A stretch of 64,000 nt of DNA, from contig CANTFL010001451.1 in assembly GCA_947650285.1 (NCBI GenBank), forward strand, positions 124,001 through 188,000, written 5' to 3'. Below are positions 15,001 to 26,385 of this stretch, piece by piece (position 1 is the stretch's first letter; every line of letters begins with the position of its first letter). Under the pieces are notes generated by a model. That model did not search any database and was not told where the DNA came from. It worked only from the letters and a program-made list of their open reading frames with translations. This DNA is from Hyaloperonospora brassicae (lineage: Eukaryota > Oomycota > Peronosporomycetes > Peronosporales > Peronosporaceae). A program made the position numbers and the translations under genes.

Positions 15001-18000
15001 AGTGGATGAAACGGAGGAGACCACGACGGAAGTGACGGAGACGTATGAGGAGGTGCCAATCTTCAAGAAGACGCCCGAGACGACGGAAGTGGATGAAACG
15101 GAGGAGACCACGACGGAAGTGACGGAGACGTATGAGGAGGTGCCAATCTTCAAGAAGACGCCCGAGACGACGGAAGTGGATGAAACGGAGGAGACCACGA
15201 CGGAAGTGACGGAGACGTATGAGGAGGTGCCAATCTCCAAGAAGACGCCCGAGACGACGGAAGTGGATGAAACGGAGGAGACCACGACGGAAGTGACGGA
15301 AGTGACGGAGACGTATGAGGAGGTGCCAATCTTCAAGAAGACGCCCGAGACGACGGAAGTGGATGAAACGGAGGAGACCACGACGGAAGTGACGTTCACG
15401 ACGGAGACGTATGAGGAGGTGCCAATCTTCAAGAAGACGCCCGAGACGACGGAAGTGGATGAAACGGAGGAGACCACGACGGAAGTGACGTTCACGACGG
15501 AGACGTATGAGGAGGTGCCAATCTTCAAGAAGACGCCCGAGACGACGGAAGTGGATGAAACGGAGGAGACCACGACGGAAGTGACGGAGACGAAGGAGAC
15601 GTATGAGGAGGTGCCAATCTCCAAGAAGACGCCCGAGACGACGGAAGTGGATGAAACGGAGGAGACCACGACGGAAGTGACGGAGACGTATGAGGAGGTG
15701 CCAATCTTCAAGAAGACGCCCGAGACGACGGAAGTGGATGAAACGGAGGAGACCACGACGGAAGTGACGTTCACGACGGAGACGTATGAGGAGGTGCCAA
15801 TCTTCAAGAAGACGCCCGAGACGACGGAAGTGGATGAAACGGAGGAGACCACGACGGAAGTGACGTTCACGACGGAGACGTATGAGGAGGTGCCAATCTC
15901 CAAGAAGACGCCCGAGACGACGGAAGCGGATGAAACGGAGGAGACCACGACGGAAGTGACGGAGACGTATGAGGAGGTGCCAATCTTCAAGAAGACGCCC
16001 GAGACGACGGAAGTGGATGAAACGGAGGAGACCACGACGGAAGTGACGGAGACGTATGAGGAGGTGCCAATCTTCAAGAAGACGCCCGAGACGACGGAAG
16101 TGGATGAAACGGAGGAGACCACGACGGAAGTGACGGAGACGTATGAGGAGGTGCCAATCTCCAAGAAGACGCCCGAGACGACGGAAGTGGATGAAACGGA
16201 GGAGACCACGACGGAAGTGACGGAAGTGACGGAGACGTATGAGGAGGTGCCAATCTTCAAGAAGACGCCCGAGACGACGGAAGTGGATGAAACGGAGGAG
16301 ACCACGACGGAAGTGACGTTCACGACGGAGACGTATGAGGAGGTGCCAATCTTCAAGAAGACGCCCGAGACGACGGAAGTGGATGAAACGGAGGAGACCA
16401 CGACGGAAGTGACGTTCACGACGGAGACGTATGAGGAGGTGCCAATCTTCAAGAAGACGCCCGAGACGACGGAAGTGGATGAAACGGAGGAGACCACGAC
16501 GGAAGTGACGGAGACGTATGAGGAGGTGCCAATCTTCAAGAAGACGCCCGAGACGACGGAAGTGGATGAAACGGAGGAGACCACGACGGAAGTGAGACGA
16601 CGGAGACGTATGAGGAGGTGCCAATCTTCAAGAAGACGCCCGAGACGACGGAAGTGGATGAAACGGAGGAGACCACGACGGAAGTGACGTTCACGACGGA
16701 GACGTATGAGGAGGTGCCAATCTTCAAGAAGACGCCCGAGACGACGGAAGTGGATGAAACGGAGGAGACCACGACGGAAGTGACGTTCACGACGGAGACG
16801 TATGAGGAGGTGCCAATCTTCAAGAAGACGCCCGAGACGACGGAAGTGGATGAAACGGAGGAGACCACGACGGAAGTGACGTTCACGACGGAGACGTATG
16901 AGGAGGTGCCAATCTTCAAGAAGACGCCCGAGACGACGGAAGTGGATGAAACGGAGGAGACCACGACGGAAGTGACGGAGACGTATGAGGAGGTGCCAAT
17001 CTTCAAGAAGACGCCCGAGACGACGGAAGTGGATGAAACGGAGGAGACCACGACGGAAGTGACGGAGACGTATGAGGAGGTGCCAATCTTCAAGAAGACG
17101 CCCGAGACGACGGAAGTGGATGAAACGGAGGAGACCACGACGGAAGTGACGGAGACGTATGAGGAGGTGCCAATCTCCAAGAAGACGCCCGAGACGACGG
17201 AAGTGGATGAAACGGAGGAGACCACGACGGAAGTGACGGAAGTGACGGAGACGTATGAGGAGGTGCCAATCTTCAAGAAGACGCCCGAGACGACGGAAGT
17301 GGATGAAACGGAGGAGACCACGACGGAAGTGACGTTCACGACGGAGACGTATGAGGAGGTGCCAATCTTCAAGAAGACGCCCGAGACGACGGAAGTGGAT
17401 GAAACGGAGGAGACCACGACGGAAGTGACGTTCACGACGGAGACGTATGAGGAGGTGCCAATCTTCAAGAAGACGCCCGAGACGACGGAAGTGGATGAAA
17501 CGGAGGAGACCACGACGGAAGTGACGGAGACGTATGAGGAGGTGCCAATCTTCAAGAAGACGCCCGAGACGACGGAAGTGGATGAAACGGAGGAGACCAC
17601 GACGGAAGTGACGTTCACGACGGAGACGTATGAGGAGGTGCCAATCTTCAAGAAGACGCCCGAGACGACGGAAGTGGATGAAACGGAGGAGACCACGACG
17701 GAAGTGACGTTCACGACGGAGACGTATGAGGAGGTGCCAATCTTCAAGAAGACGCCCGAGACGACGGAAGTGGATGAAACGGAGGAGACCACGACGGAAG
17801 TGACGGAAGTGACGGAGACGTATGAGGAGGTGCCAATCTTCAAGAAGACGCCCGAGACGACGGAAGTGGATGAAACGGAGGAGACCACGACGGAAGTGAC
17901 GGAAGTGACGGAGACGTATGAGGAGGTGCCAATCTTCAAGAAGACGCCCGAGACGACGGAAGTGGATGAAACGGAGGAGACCACGACGGAAGTGACGTTC

Positions 18001-18868
18001 ACGACGGAGACGTATGAGGAGGTGCCAATCTTCAAGAAGACGCCCGAGACGACGGAAGTGGATGAAACGGAGGAGACCACGACGGAAGTGACGTTCACGA
18101 CGGAGACGTATGAGGAGGTGCCAATCTTCAAGAAGACGCCCGAGACGACGGAAGTGTATGAAACGGAGGAGACCACGACGGAAGTGACGGAGACGTATGA
18201 GGAGGTGCCAATCTTCAAGAAGACGCCCGAGACGACGGAAGTGGATGAAACGGAGGAGACCACGACGGAAGTGACGTTCACGACGGAGACGTATGAGGAG
18301 GTGCCAATCTTCAAGAAGACGCCCGGGACGACGGAAGTGGATGAAACGGAGGAGACCACGACGGAAGTGACGTTCACGACGGAGACGTATGAGGAGGTGC
18401 CAATCTTCAAGAAGACGCCCGAGACGACGGAAGTGGATGAAACGGAGGAGACCACGACGGAAGTGACGTTCACGACGGAGACGTATGAGGAGGTGCCAAT
18501 CTTCAAGAAGACGCCCGAGACGACGGAAGTGGATGAAACGGAGGAGACCACGACGGAAGTGACGGAGACGATGAGGAGACGTATGAGGAGGTGCCAATCT
18601 TCAAGAAGACGCCCGAGACGACGGAAGTGAATGAAACGGAGGAGACCACGACGGAAGTGACGGAGACGTATGAGGAGGTGCCAATCTCCAAGAAGACGCC
18701 CGAGACGACGGAAGTGGATGAAACGGAGGAGACCACGACGGAAGTGACGTTCACGACGGAGACGTATGAGGAGGTGCCAATCTTCAAGAAGACGCCCGAG
18801 ACGACGGAAGTGGATGAAACGGAGGAGACCACGACGGAAGTGACGGAGAAGAGGAGACGTATGAGGAG
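1..18868 (+). CDS. Upstream repeat-encoding part of the giant protein, frame broken 13 times
   Basis: The unit reading frame is open in long blocks, but the frame changes near 2799, 2985, 3656, 5500, 8681, 11378, 12812, 13092, 13556, 13749, 16593, 18569 and 18847. The largest open blocks are 1-2805 (open at the left edge), 3657-5516, 5425-8682, 8705-11383, 11400-12902, 13772-16687 and 16618-18630. All breaks are small insertions or deletions at unit boundaries, for example an extra GA at 2799, an extra G at 2985 and an inserted C near 5500. The product would be very acidic and Thr/Glu-rich, probably disordered, with regularly spaced TP sites. No in-frame ATG occurs in the unit and no start is visible, so the 5' end lies left of the window. 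If the breaks are assembly errors, more than 6,000 residues of repeat lead into the downstream transporter. If real, this part is pseudogenised. Confidence 0.5.
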
Positions 18869-19078
18869 GTGCCAATCTTCAAGAAGACGCCCGAGACGAC
18901 GGAAGTGGATGAAACGGAGGAGACCACGACGGAAGTGACGGAGACGTATGAGGAGGTGCCAATCTCCAAGAAGACGCCCGAGACGACGGAAGTGGATGAA
19001 ACGGAGGAGACCACGACGGAAGTGACGTTCACGACGGAGACGTATGAGGAGGTGCCAATCTTCAAAAAGACGCACGCG
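1..19078 (+). repeat. Giant coding minisatellite of 87/96-bp units
   Basis: About 200 head-to-tail units fill the first 19 kb and run off the left edge. Each unit encodes a core containing TYEEVPIFKKTPETTEVDE followed by TEETTTE, preceded by one of three linkers: VTFTTE (32 residues, 96 bp), VTE (29 residues, 87 bp) or VTEVTE (32 residues, 96 bp). Apart from linker choice, the first 12 kb is essentially invariant. Single-base variants appear only from about 12.06 kb on: IFKK to ISKK at many units, EVDE to EADE near 14641 and 15922, DET to YET near 18156, PET to PGT near 18326, VDE to VNE near 18629. The final copy is more divergent (KKTHATV at 19066-19080). No stop occurs within a unit in several frames on both strands, so long antisense ORFs are by-products. 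Recent amplification or homogenisation is inferred. Confidence 0.97.
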
Positions 19079-22000
19079 ACAGTTAGATCGGCTGTAAGTG
19101 TGACGGAGCAAGCTGGCACGGTGCCAGGCGAGTCGGTGAAGACGGAGGTGTTCCGCTCGGAGAGACCGGACGGCAGCATCGTGACCAAGACGGTCCGCAC
19201 CACGACTTGGACCAAGAAGTGTACGAATGGCGATCTCGTGACGACGACTGAGGTGGAAACGACGACTGAAACGGAATCCCCGGACGGCACGACAAGCACT
19301 ACGGTGGCGATGGAGACCTGCGAAGAGACGGAGACGGAGGAGAGCAGTCTCCCGACGACGCCCGCTACGGATGGTCCTGCTGTGAGTGTGACGGAGCAAG
19401 CTGGCACGGTGCCAGGCGAGTCGGTGAAGACGGAGGTGTTCCGCTCGGAGAGACCGGACGGCAGCATCGTGACCAAGACGGTCCGCACCACGACTTGGAC
19501 CAAGAAGTGTACGAATGGCGATCTCGTGACGACGACTGAGGTGAAAACGACGACTGAAACGGAATCCCCGGACGGCACGACAAGCACTACGGTGGCGATG
19601 GAGACCTGCGATGAGACGGAGACGGAGGAGAGCAGTCTCCCGACGACGCCCGCTACGGATGGTCCTGCTGTGAGTGTGACGGAGCAAGCTAGCACGGTGC
19701 CAGGCGAGTCGGTGAAGACGGAGGTGTTCCGCTCGGAGAGACCGGACGGCAGCATCGTGACCAAGACGGTCCGCACCACGACTTGGACCAAGAAGTGTAC
19801 GAATGGCGAGCTCATGACGACGACTGAGGTGAAAACGACGACTGAAACGGAATCCCCGGACGGCACGACAAGCACTACGGTGGCGATGGAGACCTGCGAT
19901 GAGACGGAGACGGAGGAGAGCAGTCTCCCGACGACGCCCGCTACGGATGGTCCTGCTGTGAGTGTGACGGAGCAAGCTGGCACGGTGCCAGGCGAGTCGG
20001 TGAAGACGGAGGTGGTCCGCTCGGAGAGATCGGACGGCAGCATCGTGACCAAGACGGTCCGCACCACGACTTGGACCAAGAAGTGTACGAATGGCGAGCT
20101 CATGACGACGACTGAGGTGAAAACGACGACTGAAACGGAATCCCCGGACGGCACGACAAGCACTACGGTGGCGATGGAGACCTGCAAAGAGACGGAGACG
20201 GAGGAGAGCAGTCACCTGACGACGCCCGCTACGGATGGTCCTGCTGTGAGCGTGACGGAGCGAGCTGGCACGGTGCCAGGCGAGTCGGTGAAGACGGAGG
20301 TGGTCCGCTCGGAGAGATCGGACGGCAGCATCGTGACCAAGACGGTCCGCACCACGACTTGGACCAAGAAGTGTACGAATGGCGAGCTCATGACGACGAC
20401 TGAGGTGAAAACGACGACTGAAACGGAATCCCCGGACGGCACGACAAGCACTACGGTGGCGATGGAGACCTGCGATGAGACGGAGACGGAGGAGAGCAGT
20501 CACCTGACGACGCTCGCTACGGATGGTCCTGCTGTGAGTGTGACGGAGCAAGCTGGCACGGTGCCAGGCGAGTCGGTGAAGACGGAGGTGTTCCGCTCGG
20601 AGAGACCGGACGGCAGCATCGTGACCAAGACGGTCCGCACCACGACTTGGACCAAGAAGTGTACGAATGGCGAGCTCATGACGACGACTGAGGTGAAAAC
20701 GACGACTGAAACGGAATCCCCGGACGGCACGACAAGCACTACGGTGGCGATGGAGACCTGCGATGAGACGGAGACGGAGGAGAGCAGTCCCCCGATGACG
20801 CCCGCTACGGATGGTCCTGCTGTGAGCGTGACGGAGCGAGCTGGCACGGTGCCAGGCGAGTCGGTGAAGACGGAGGTGGTCCGCTCGGAGAGATCGGACG
20901 GCAGCATCGTGACCAAGACGGTCCGCACCACGACTTGGACCAAGAAGTGTACGAATGGCGAGCTCATGACGACGACTGAGGTGAAAACGACGACTGAAAC
21001 GGAATCCCCGGACGGCACGACAAGCACTACGGTGGCGATGGAGACCTGCAAAGAGACGGAGACGGAGGAGAGCAGTCACCTGACGACGCCCGCTACGGAT
21101 GGTCCTGCTGTGAGCGTGACGGAGCGAGCTGGCACGGTGCCAGGCGAGTCGGTGAAGACGGAGGTGTTCCGCTCGGAGAGATCGGACGGCAGCATCGTGA
21201 CCAAGACGGTCCGCACCACGACTTGGACCAAGAAGTGTACGAATGGCGAGCTCATGACGACGACTGAGGTGAAAACGACGACTGAAACGGAATCCCCGGA
21301 CGGCACGACAAGCACTACGGTGGCGATGGAGACCCGCGAAGAGACGACGACTAGGGATGACTTGGAATTGTCTGAAAAGATGGATACGTGTGAAATTAGT
21401 GAGGTGGATGATTGTGAGGACACAGGAAGTTTTACGAAGGAGGTGCGTCGCGAGGTGACTAACTGTAGTGAAGACGCCTGAAATGGCTGAGGTGGATGTA
21501 GGTGAGGAGATCACGATGCACACGAATTCCAGGGTGTCGGAAGATGGATTCTCGAATGAGGCGGATACGCTGGATGAGAACTCGATGGAAAGTTTCAGTC
21601 AAATGGGTGACGCCACGACTTTTGCTGTGAATGGCGTGTCTTGTGCTAGCATATCGACGTCTATCGGAAAGTCACCAGCACCAGGAGACTTGCGGGTGGG
21701 TGAGAATGGCAATAAAGCGGCGAAGAAGAGCAAGGGTGTTCGAGTCCAGAATACCGATGTCTTTCCAATAATGGCGCAGTCATCTGGTGAGACCGAGAGT
21801 GCGCATGTTGCTGCTGCTTGGGGGGAAGCCGTTGGCAATTTGCACACGAAACATGACTGCGGGAGTAGGTGGATCCGGGAACTGGTGGTGTCTCAAGGGC
21901 ATTCGGTCCGACTGGCGTTCGATGACATCACGTGTGTTGGTCAAGTGAACGGTAGGTCGAAAGATCCGACTTCTGTGGTGAAAAGGGCTACGGGCTTTGC

Positions 22001-23936
22001 GGAGTCAGGTTCATTGACCGCAATCTTGGGAGCCGGCCGGGTTGGCAAATCCGCTCTCCTAAGTGCCCTAGCTGGCGAAGAAGATCCAAAAGCGGGCTCA
22101 GTTTACTACAATGGAATCGTAGCGAGTGCTTTAGTACGACGGCGTTCCACAGGCTTCTGTTGGTTTGGTGATGAACATTATGACTGGTGTGGAGCGACTA
22201 CAGTACGTGAAGCTCTGTGCCTCAGCGCCCGACTTCGGCGAGGCAACGACGTTCCCGACAGTCACAAGCTTAAAACAGTCGAGTCTTGTCTCGACCTCTT
22301 GGGACTGTCGGACCTGGCCGAACAGTGTATCAGCTCGTGCTCTGATGTGGAGGTCCGTCTCGTCGCAATTGGGGTGGAACTCGCATTTGCCCCAAGCATA
22401 CTCCTTCTGGATGAACCTACAAGCGACCTTGACATTAGCAGCGCGCAGAGAATCATCCATGTGCTCAAGCAAGTCGCTCGTACGGGTCGCACAGTCATCT
22501 GCAGTATAGGCGACACAGCATCTTCCGCTGAGCTGCGCGCATTTGATCGCCTCTTATTGCTATCGAGTGGCGGCGAAACGATTTTCCATGGCGAAACTCG
22601 CTTGCTGGTGCAATACCTAGAGGCCATCCCGGGTGTAAAGAAAATGAGCACTAACAATAGCCTAAGTGCATGGGCGCTGGAAAGTGTGGGCAAAAAACCC
22701 ACAATATCTCACATAGCCACGACGACGACAACCACAACGACTAGAGGAAACAAGGGTCGCACAAACGCAAAGAAGAGAAAGCATTTGCGCGCCGAATTAG
22801 CGTGGACTGGTTCAGAGGTCGCCGGTATTGAAGAAACTCGGTTTGTGCAGCTGTTCAAGCGCAGCGAGATGAAGAAAACACTGTCAGCGCAAATGCAGCG
22901 CGCGGGCTACTTGCAGCCATACTCGAAAGGGTCGCTAGCACCTCCATTGATTGCAGCGTACAACAGTGGAAAGCTTGGATTGCGGGCATCTTCGCTGCGC
23001 ACGCAGATGACGTATCTCATTCAACGCGTGGCTCTCTCGTATTGGCGCAGCTTGTTTCCGATCCGTGCGATGGCAAAGACAGCAACCACGATGCAACTTC
23101 TCGGATCGGTGGGAGTCATTTCTATATGTTTAGCGTGGTCCCTACTCGCGACGAGGAGTACTAAGTATCTCACGGTTGATGGCGTGGACCATGGTGTATC
23201 ACTGATTACATGGTCGACTCTAGTGCTTGGAGCCAGCTTCGCTCTCGCTGCTGTCAGGAGGGCTTGTCACGGTCATGCTTGGAGGGAAAATGCGTGTTGG
23301 CGCCGCGAGCAGGCGTGGCAAGCGTACCCCGCGGTAGCTTACCACGTCTCTTCTAGTATTGTGGAACTCGCGTTCGTGCTCGTGATCACGTTTGTGGCTG
23401 CGGTGTCCACGTTCACCCTGTTCGGCTTTTGGTCAATTGCCAGTAGCAACACCTTCGCGCTCGCCTGGTTCTCTCTCATGCTCTTTGCTCTCGGGCAGAT
23501 GTATCTGGGCCAGTGGCTTGTGCGGCTGACTCCGAACGGAGGTCTTGCTGCAGTTGCAGGCGTTGCAATTAATCTACTTCCGCTGTTTACGCTCTGGAGG
23601 GACAGTGCTGCAAGCTGGCTGATGTCGCTATTTGTGTCAGTGACACCACAACACTCTGCGCTGCAGGTACTGCAAGCACTTGTTTTCAGTGCTGCTGCTG
23701 ACTCTTGCGCCTACGACAACAATGACGTTGACCCGTTCCCATGCCGCGAGCTACGACTGAATCCATCGGACGAACGCCGCTACAGTGAGAAACTCACAGT
23801 GCGCACATACGTGGAGATCGAGTACGGTGCCCAACGCGATAGTGTGGCGTATCATCTTGTCAAGCTGGCGATATTCCTTGTGGTGCTTCGCCTTCTCGTG
23901 GTTATGGCGTTGAAGAAGCGGCATGCATATGCGTGA
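18869..23936 (+). CDS. Repeat-ABC fusion: Thr/Glu repeats, eight 96-aa repeats, ABCG-type half-transporter (5' partial, one intron)
   Basis: Proposed coding segments are 18869-21398 and 21469-23936 (about 1,665 codons, 5' partial because the frame simply emerges from the repeat array; the GTG at 18869 is not a credible start). The 70-nt intron has donor GTGAGG and ends CTAAC-TG-TAG. It joins CEI to MKTPEMAEVDVGEE, itself a decayed copy of the 5' repeat, which supports a single gene. Counting from 21468, residues 1-140 are low-complexity. The nucleotide-binding domain follows, with Walker A GAGRVGKS (188-195) and Walker B LLLDEPTSDLD (312-322). About six hydrophobic segments fill residues 520-815, as in ABC2/PDR membrane domains. 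The Q-loop position reads CWFGDEH, the LSGGQ-type signature is replaced by CSDVEV, and the H-loop His is Gly348. ABCG proteins export lipids or drugs across the plasma membrane; this copy probably binds ATP but hydrolyses it poorly, if at all. Confidence 0.72.
19080..21350 (+). repeat. Eight tandem 288-bp (96-codon) coding repeats
   Basis: Unit starts (TGTRAGTGTGACGG) fall at 19093, 19381 and 19669 and continue every 288 bp for eight copies. Each unit encodes, in order, VTEQAGTVPGESVKTEV, a basic/aromatic stretch with RPDGSIVTKTVRTTTWTKKC, TTTEVKTTTETESPDGTT, and an acidic tail ETETEESS with TPATDGPA. Copies differ at a few positions: VFRSERP or VVRSERS, NGDLV or NGELM, TCEE, TCDE or TCKE, LPTT, HLTT or PPMT. 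The eighth diverges into METREETTTRDDLELSEK just before the intron. Two Cys per unit (KKC and METC) are conserved except that the last copy has METR. All eight are in one frame with the transporter exon once the intron is removed. I do not recognise a named domain. Confidence 0.95.
21399..21468 (+). other. Predicted 70-nt intron linking repeats to the ABC transporter
   Basis: The donor is GTGAGG at 21399 and the acceptor TAG ends at 21468, with a CTAAC branch-site match at 21459-21463. Its length is 1 mod 3, exactly what is needed to pass from the repeat frame (which otherwise stops at 21479-21481) to the transporter frame (closed upstream by TGA at 21456). The junction codon becomes A|TG. 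A 79-nt alternative using GTGAAA at 21390 would also keep frame but has a weaker donor. Confidence 0.68.
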
Positions 23937-24194
23937 TAGATAGGGCTTAAAGTAGTGGCGCACATGAAAAGTAAAGATTGCTCATGGAGATAGAGCAGGT
24001 AGAGATGAGATGCGAATATACAACAAGTGCTGTCGACACAATGCCGTTTATTATTACGCTGGTCTTGTTCACGATTCTTGCCTTGGACGTACGCGCACTG
24101 ACAGTCGCAAAAGCCGTGAGAAAACGACAGTGGGTCTGCTTGTACATCCACTTACCAGATTGCCTCGCAGGAAGATCTGCAGTAGCGTCCGGAC

Positions 24195-26385
24195 TCACAG
24201 CCATTTGACCATCAGTGATGCGTTCTCAAGCTTACCATCTTCAATGGACAAGGTGTCGTTGTAGGCCACTACGCTGGGCGGGAATGCAGTGCGCAGCTCA
24301 AATGCGCGTCCCCGGGCCTCTGGCACCTGATCCTTTACGAACGACCACACCATAGCAAGCGGATCGGTCTTGACGAAGCGCCGCGTTAAGCGGGAACCGT
24401 CGGGCACGCGGATTTGTACGCGGGTAATGCCAGGTGCTCCAGCTTCGTATTAAAACAAGAAACAGCAGACCCATCAGCAATACAATAGAGTCGTAAAAGA
24501 ACGCTCGACACAGCTGTACCATCGGGCTCGGGCGTCAACGCCACAACCGGCTCTTGCGCCGTCTCCACCCCGTATTTCTCCTCTTGGTCCATGATGTCTT
24601 CGACTTGCTCCATCTCTTCTTCATCGCTGACGTCATTGTTACCCTCCATCGACGCCGCGATTGCTGCTGCCAGCTGATCATCCTCTGACGCGTCCATGAT
24701 GCTAGTAGTAGCTTCCTGCAGTGAACAAGCGAAAGGAAGTGTTAATTTGTTTCTAATACGCTAAGCGACAACCGCGTCAATCGCACCTTCTTTGCTTCAG
24801 TCAGCGGCTCATCTCGCGTTTGCATACAGCAGAAATCTGACACTGCATGAACCAGATTTTGTTAAAGACAGAGTCAATACAGCAACAAACAGTTCGCAAA
24901 CACCGCCGTACACTTTTCGACCATATCCTGTGGTTTAAGGTAATCCAACAGCCGCTGTCGAATATCTCCTGTCCGCGGGTCGATGATCACGACGATCGGG
25001 AGTGAGTCGCGATCAATTTGGTAGAGGCTACAAAACTTTTTGCCATGCTCTGATGTCCAATAATTCTGTGCAATAAGTCGACATCAATGACAACTTGTGA
25101 GCACAGTGACAAGCCGACAAGACGGTATGAAACGGCTCGCACAATGTACCTGCCAGAAGACAAAGCCGCTTGCCACAAAATTTTGCACGACATCGTCGCT
25201 CCACGTGTCGCGGTTTAGCATATGGCTTGTAAATACAATCTCGTCTTGAATGTTCACCAAAAGCCACTTCTCCTCCTTTTTTGCGTGATTACGAGCCTAA
25301 ATCGCCGCAGCACAGCAAGACGTTAGGCAGGGACACGCATAACCAGAAAACGCTACAGCCACAAACAGGCACGCACGTCAGCGTAAGTTCCCTGGAACAT
25401 GATTGCTGTTGGTGGCTGGAACAACGTGCTGAGATCACGAATATGCTCATTGTCAGCGCCGTTCGAGCTATTCGTCGTTTCATCGAACGCTGCCGCGCCG
25501 GGACCTCCAAAGGCCGTAGAAATACTGCCGCCCGTTATAGCTGCGATGCTCTCCGCTGCAAAGTCGCGATTTTGGTCGCGCAGGTGACGCATTGGTCGTA
25601 CTGCATTATCACGTAGCGAAAAACATAAACATAACCACGATGCGACCTCTGTCTACGACACCAAGCTACTACACGCACCGAGGTCCATGTCTGCACCTAC
25701 GAGACGCTGTCGCTTGGCCGGATCGGGTGCCCGAATCGCACTTTCACTGCAGCAGGAAAATAAACAACCAGCCAGAACGACACAGTCACCGTTTTCGTCA
25801 GTACAGCATATGGGAAAGAAATCACGCGCTGTGTGCGAGCATCACGACGCACTCGTCACCGTAGGCAGCAGCAATCGCGGCAGCTGTTGCTGCGTCCATG
25901 TCTGCTGACGGAGCTATCGACGACTCCAACGTGGCGCTGGCACTTGCAGCATGTAGACGCGGTGCTGCGAACGCTGCGCGATCGCTTTGACTTCCGCTCT
26001 CCATGTACAGATTGACCTGCAGGCACCATAGAGAGCACGACGGTGGGTCACGCCAATGACAATAGCAGCAACGCGCGGAACAGTCCAAAGCACAGCAAGC
26101 GACGCACGGCCTCGTCCAGATTCCAGTTGGTGAGCTGTCCCAGGAGCGTTGCAATCGACAAAGTGACGTTACAACCGCCAATCCCACAAGTCGAAAGCGG
26201 GACGTATTGGCACAAACCTCTAAAAATTGCATGGCGCTGCCGGGATCGGCACCGGTGATGGTCATAAACCTGCAGCAGCCAACGAGAAAAGACGTCAAGT
26301 GCTTTGGTGAGCATTCGTGTGCGGCGAAGGGGCTGTAGCGACAGGAAAGAAGAACGCACGAGTCGAGCGCAGCGGGGGCGTCCAT
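24195..26385 (-). CDS. UBA-UAS-UIM-UBX protein, Cdc48/p97 adaptor (UBXN7/Ubx5-like), 11 exons
   Basis: Exons on the minus strand: 26385-26360, 26269-26218, 26134-26108, 26016-25853, 25746-25679, 25600-25377, 25296-25150, 25065-24912, 24842-24787, 24715-24520 and 24442-24195. All junctions keep frame, giving 453 residues. Most donors are GTGCGT; others are GTTTGT, GTACxx or GTGCGA. The N-terminal UBA domain (about 9-45) contains FMTITGADPGSAMQFLE and NWNLDEAVNLYMES. A linker with AIRAPDPAKRQRL precedes the thioredoxin-like UAS domain (about 155-290), marked by LFQPPTAIMFQGTYAD, KWLLVNIQDE, LNRDTWSDDVV and PIVVIIDPRTG. A UIM follows (EDDQLAAAIAASM, about 316-328), then the C-terminal UBX domain (about 374-453: VQIRVPDGSRLTRRF to LMVKWL). 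Proteins of this family link ubiquitylated substrates and cullin ligases to Cdc48/p97 for extraction and degradation. The domain order is complete and the gene looks functional. Confidence 0.9.

Noticed and set aside
1..19078. CRISPR array
   Set aside because: Repeats are contiguous coding units without unique spacers; the organism is eukaryotic.
18503..21523. Minus-strand ORF of 1,006 codons over the 96-codon repeats, rich in Arg and His
   Set aside because: Shadow of the sense repeats; the sense frame links to a real transporter domain and the antisense shows only repeat-derived composition.
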